The notes under the pieces are model-generated. The model did not search any database. It was not told the origin of the DNA and saw only the letters and a list, made by a program, of their open reading frames with translations. Source: Gilvimarinus chinensis DSM 19667 (GTDB taxonomy: Bacteria > Pseudomonadota > Gammaproteobacteria > Pseudomonadales > Cellvibrionaceae). From it: a stretch of DNA of 64,000 nt. This document shows positions 63,374 through 64,000 of the stretch, one piece after another. The position numbers and the translations under genes were made by a program. Positions within the stretch are counted from its first letter, which is position 1; each line of letters opens with the position of its first letter. The stretch spans positions 253,001-317,000 of the forward strand of contig NZ_KB898709.1 in assembly GCF_000377745.1 (NCBI RefSeq), in the 5' to 3' direction.

Positions 63374-64000
63374 ATGCAAAACTCAACAAGCATTGCCGAG
63401 TGGCAACTATTACTGCAAGCGCTCACCCCAGTACAGGGTTGGCTATACGTTGGCGCAGGCCGCGGCGACATGCTAGGCGAAGAACGATTTAAAAAAGTAC
63501 CCAAGCTACTGGCCATAGAGGCAAATGAACACGCCACCCAACTGCTTGACCACGCCACCTCTGCCCACAGAAACTGGCAAGCAGCACAAGCTTTAATCAG
63601 CGAATCAAATGGGCAGGCTACTTGGCACCACCTAACCCGCGAAGAAGACAACGGGCTGCTGTCCGCGCAAGCTCTGAGCCAGCTGTGGCCCAACATACAA
63701 ACGTTAGAGCAAACCCAACACCCCACCATTACCCTTAGCCAATTGCTGGAAGTTAAAGGGGAAAGCCCGGAAAGCTACAACTGGCTGACCATTGACTGCC
63801 TACCCGCAACTCGCTTGCTACAAGGGTTGAAAGGCACCCTGGAATCGGTAGACATGATTGAAGTGCGCGTTGCTTTAAATGAAGCAATAGCAATCGAATC
63901 TGGCGCCTGCCTAAAAGAAAGTGACGCTTTCATACAACCGTTAGGGTTTACGCGTTTAGCAGTTGAAGAATCCAGCAACCCGCTTATCGGTCGAGCACTG
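63374..64000 (+). CDS. FkbM-type SAM methyltransferase, truncated by window end
   Basis: Open from an ATG at 63374 to the last base: 209 codons without a stop. WLYVGAGRGDM (about 24-34) is a SAM-binding motif I, LLAIEAN is motif II, and LSQLLEV...NWLTIDCLPATRLLQGL with DMIEVRVAL matches the FkbM/Methyltransf_21 pattern (DxxG/LxxL and I-E-V). The end of the gene is outside the window. Such enzymes O-methylate sugars of surface polysaccharides. Weak ribosome site (TGAAGT). Confidence 0.75.
   Translation, partial: MQNSTSIAEWQLLLQALTPVQGWLYVGAGRGDMLGEERFKKVPKLLAIEANEHATQLLDHATSAHRNWQAAQALISESNGQATWHHLTREEDNGLLSAQALSQLWPNIQTLEQTQHPTITLSQLLEVKGESPESYNWLTIDCLPATRLLQGLKGTLESVDMIEVRVALNEAIAIESGACLKESDAFIQPLGFTRLAVEESSNPLIGRAL

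Noticed and set aside
62831-63379. 182-residue minus-strand frame in the coiled-coil protein gene
   Set aside because: Antisense to a protein gene with clear domain layout; no motif.

Overview
The window looks like chromosomal DNA of a marine or estuarine, plant-polysaccharide-degrading gammaproteobacterium, most plausibly near the Cellvibrionaceae (Teredinibacter, Saccharophagus, Simiduia or Cellvibrio-like). This is inferred from two GH10 xylanases, one with the long poly-Ser linker typical of that group, a GH97 enzyme, a GPH sugar symporter, minCDE, and osmolyte genes (ectoine hydroxylase and a DMSP-lyase-like cupin). No rRNA, tRNA, CRISPR array, prophage or complete transposase gene was seen.

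Layout. 0.2-9.5 kb: GPH symporter; DUF1631 + PilZ pair (c-di-GMP related); a nitrate transporter followed by a PP2C-protein kinase fusion behind a good sigma-54 promoter (assimilatory nitrate module); then small accessory genes. 9.7-12.6 kb: osmolyte genes: DMSP-lyase-like cupin, ectD, and a divergent Crp/Fnr regulator. 12.8-14.5 kb: an LRR lipoprotein. 14.6-21.4 kb: a single-orientation array of unrelated, AT-richer genes. Six attC-like sites punctuate it, each meeting a stop codon with a conserved TTGTTA end. No integrase lies in the window, so it looks like a CALIN (attC cluster lacking an integrase). It carries small membrane proteins and two large P-loop NTPases (KAP type and Sll1717-like) that are candidate anti-phage cassettes. 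The flanks hold an inverted-repeat element and one member of a dispersed ~210-250 bp repeat whose other copy is at 36.05 kb.

22-35 kb is mostly housekeeping: serB with a divergent membrane protein, an OlsF-type ornithine-lipid synthase, hdeD, the pip-dtd-traB operon, a GH10 lipoprotein, a PQQ sugar dehydrogenase, hemH, a TauE/SafE permease and trmH. 36-48.8 kb: an amino-acid-type binding protein, a DUF4824/DUF2157 pair, GH97, a CbiM-like permease, DUF2058, a Tat-exported GH10, minCDE, an MFS exporter and a ZIP-like protein with altered metal ligands.

49.3-64 kb is a surface-glycan locus: a glycosyltransferase with a winged-helix/PqqD-like N-terminus, three GT4s, two GT2s, a DPM1-like GT2 + DUF2304 + GT-C module, a tandem-domain sulfotransferase, a coiled-coil protein with a carbohydrate-type beta-sandwich, and an FkbM-type methyltransferase cut by the window end. 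Together they suggest a sulfated, possibly methylated polymer or glycolipid built partly from polyprenyl-phosphate sugars. The most noteworthy elements are the NTPase-bearing attC array, this sulfoglycan locus, and two GT4 genes whose 3' ends overlap by 100 bp in opposite directions.
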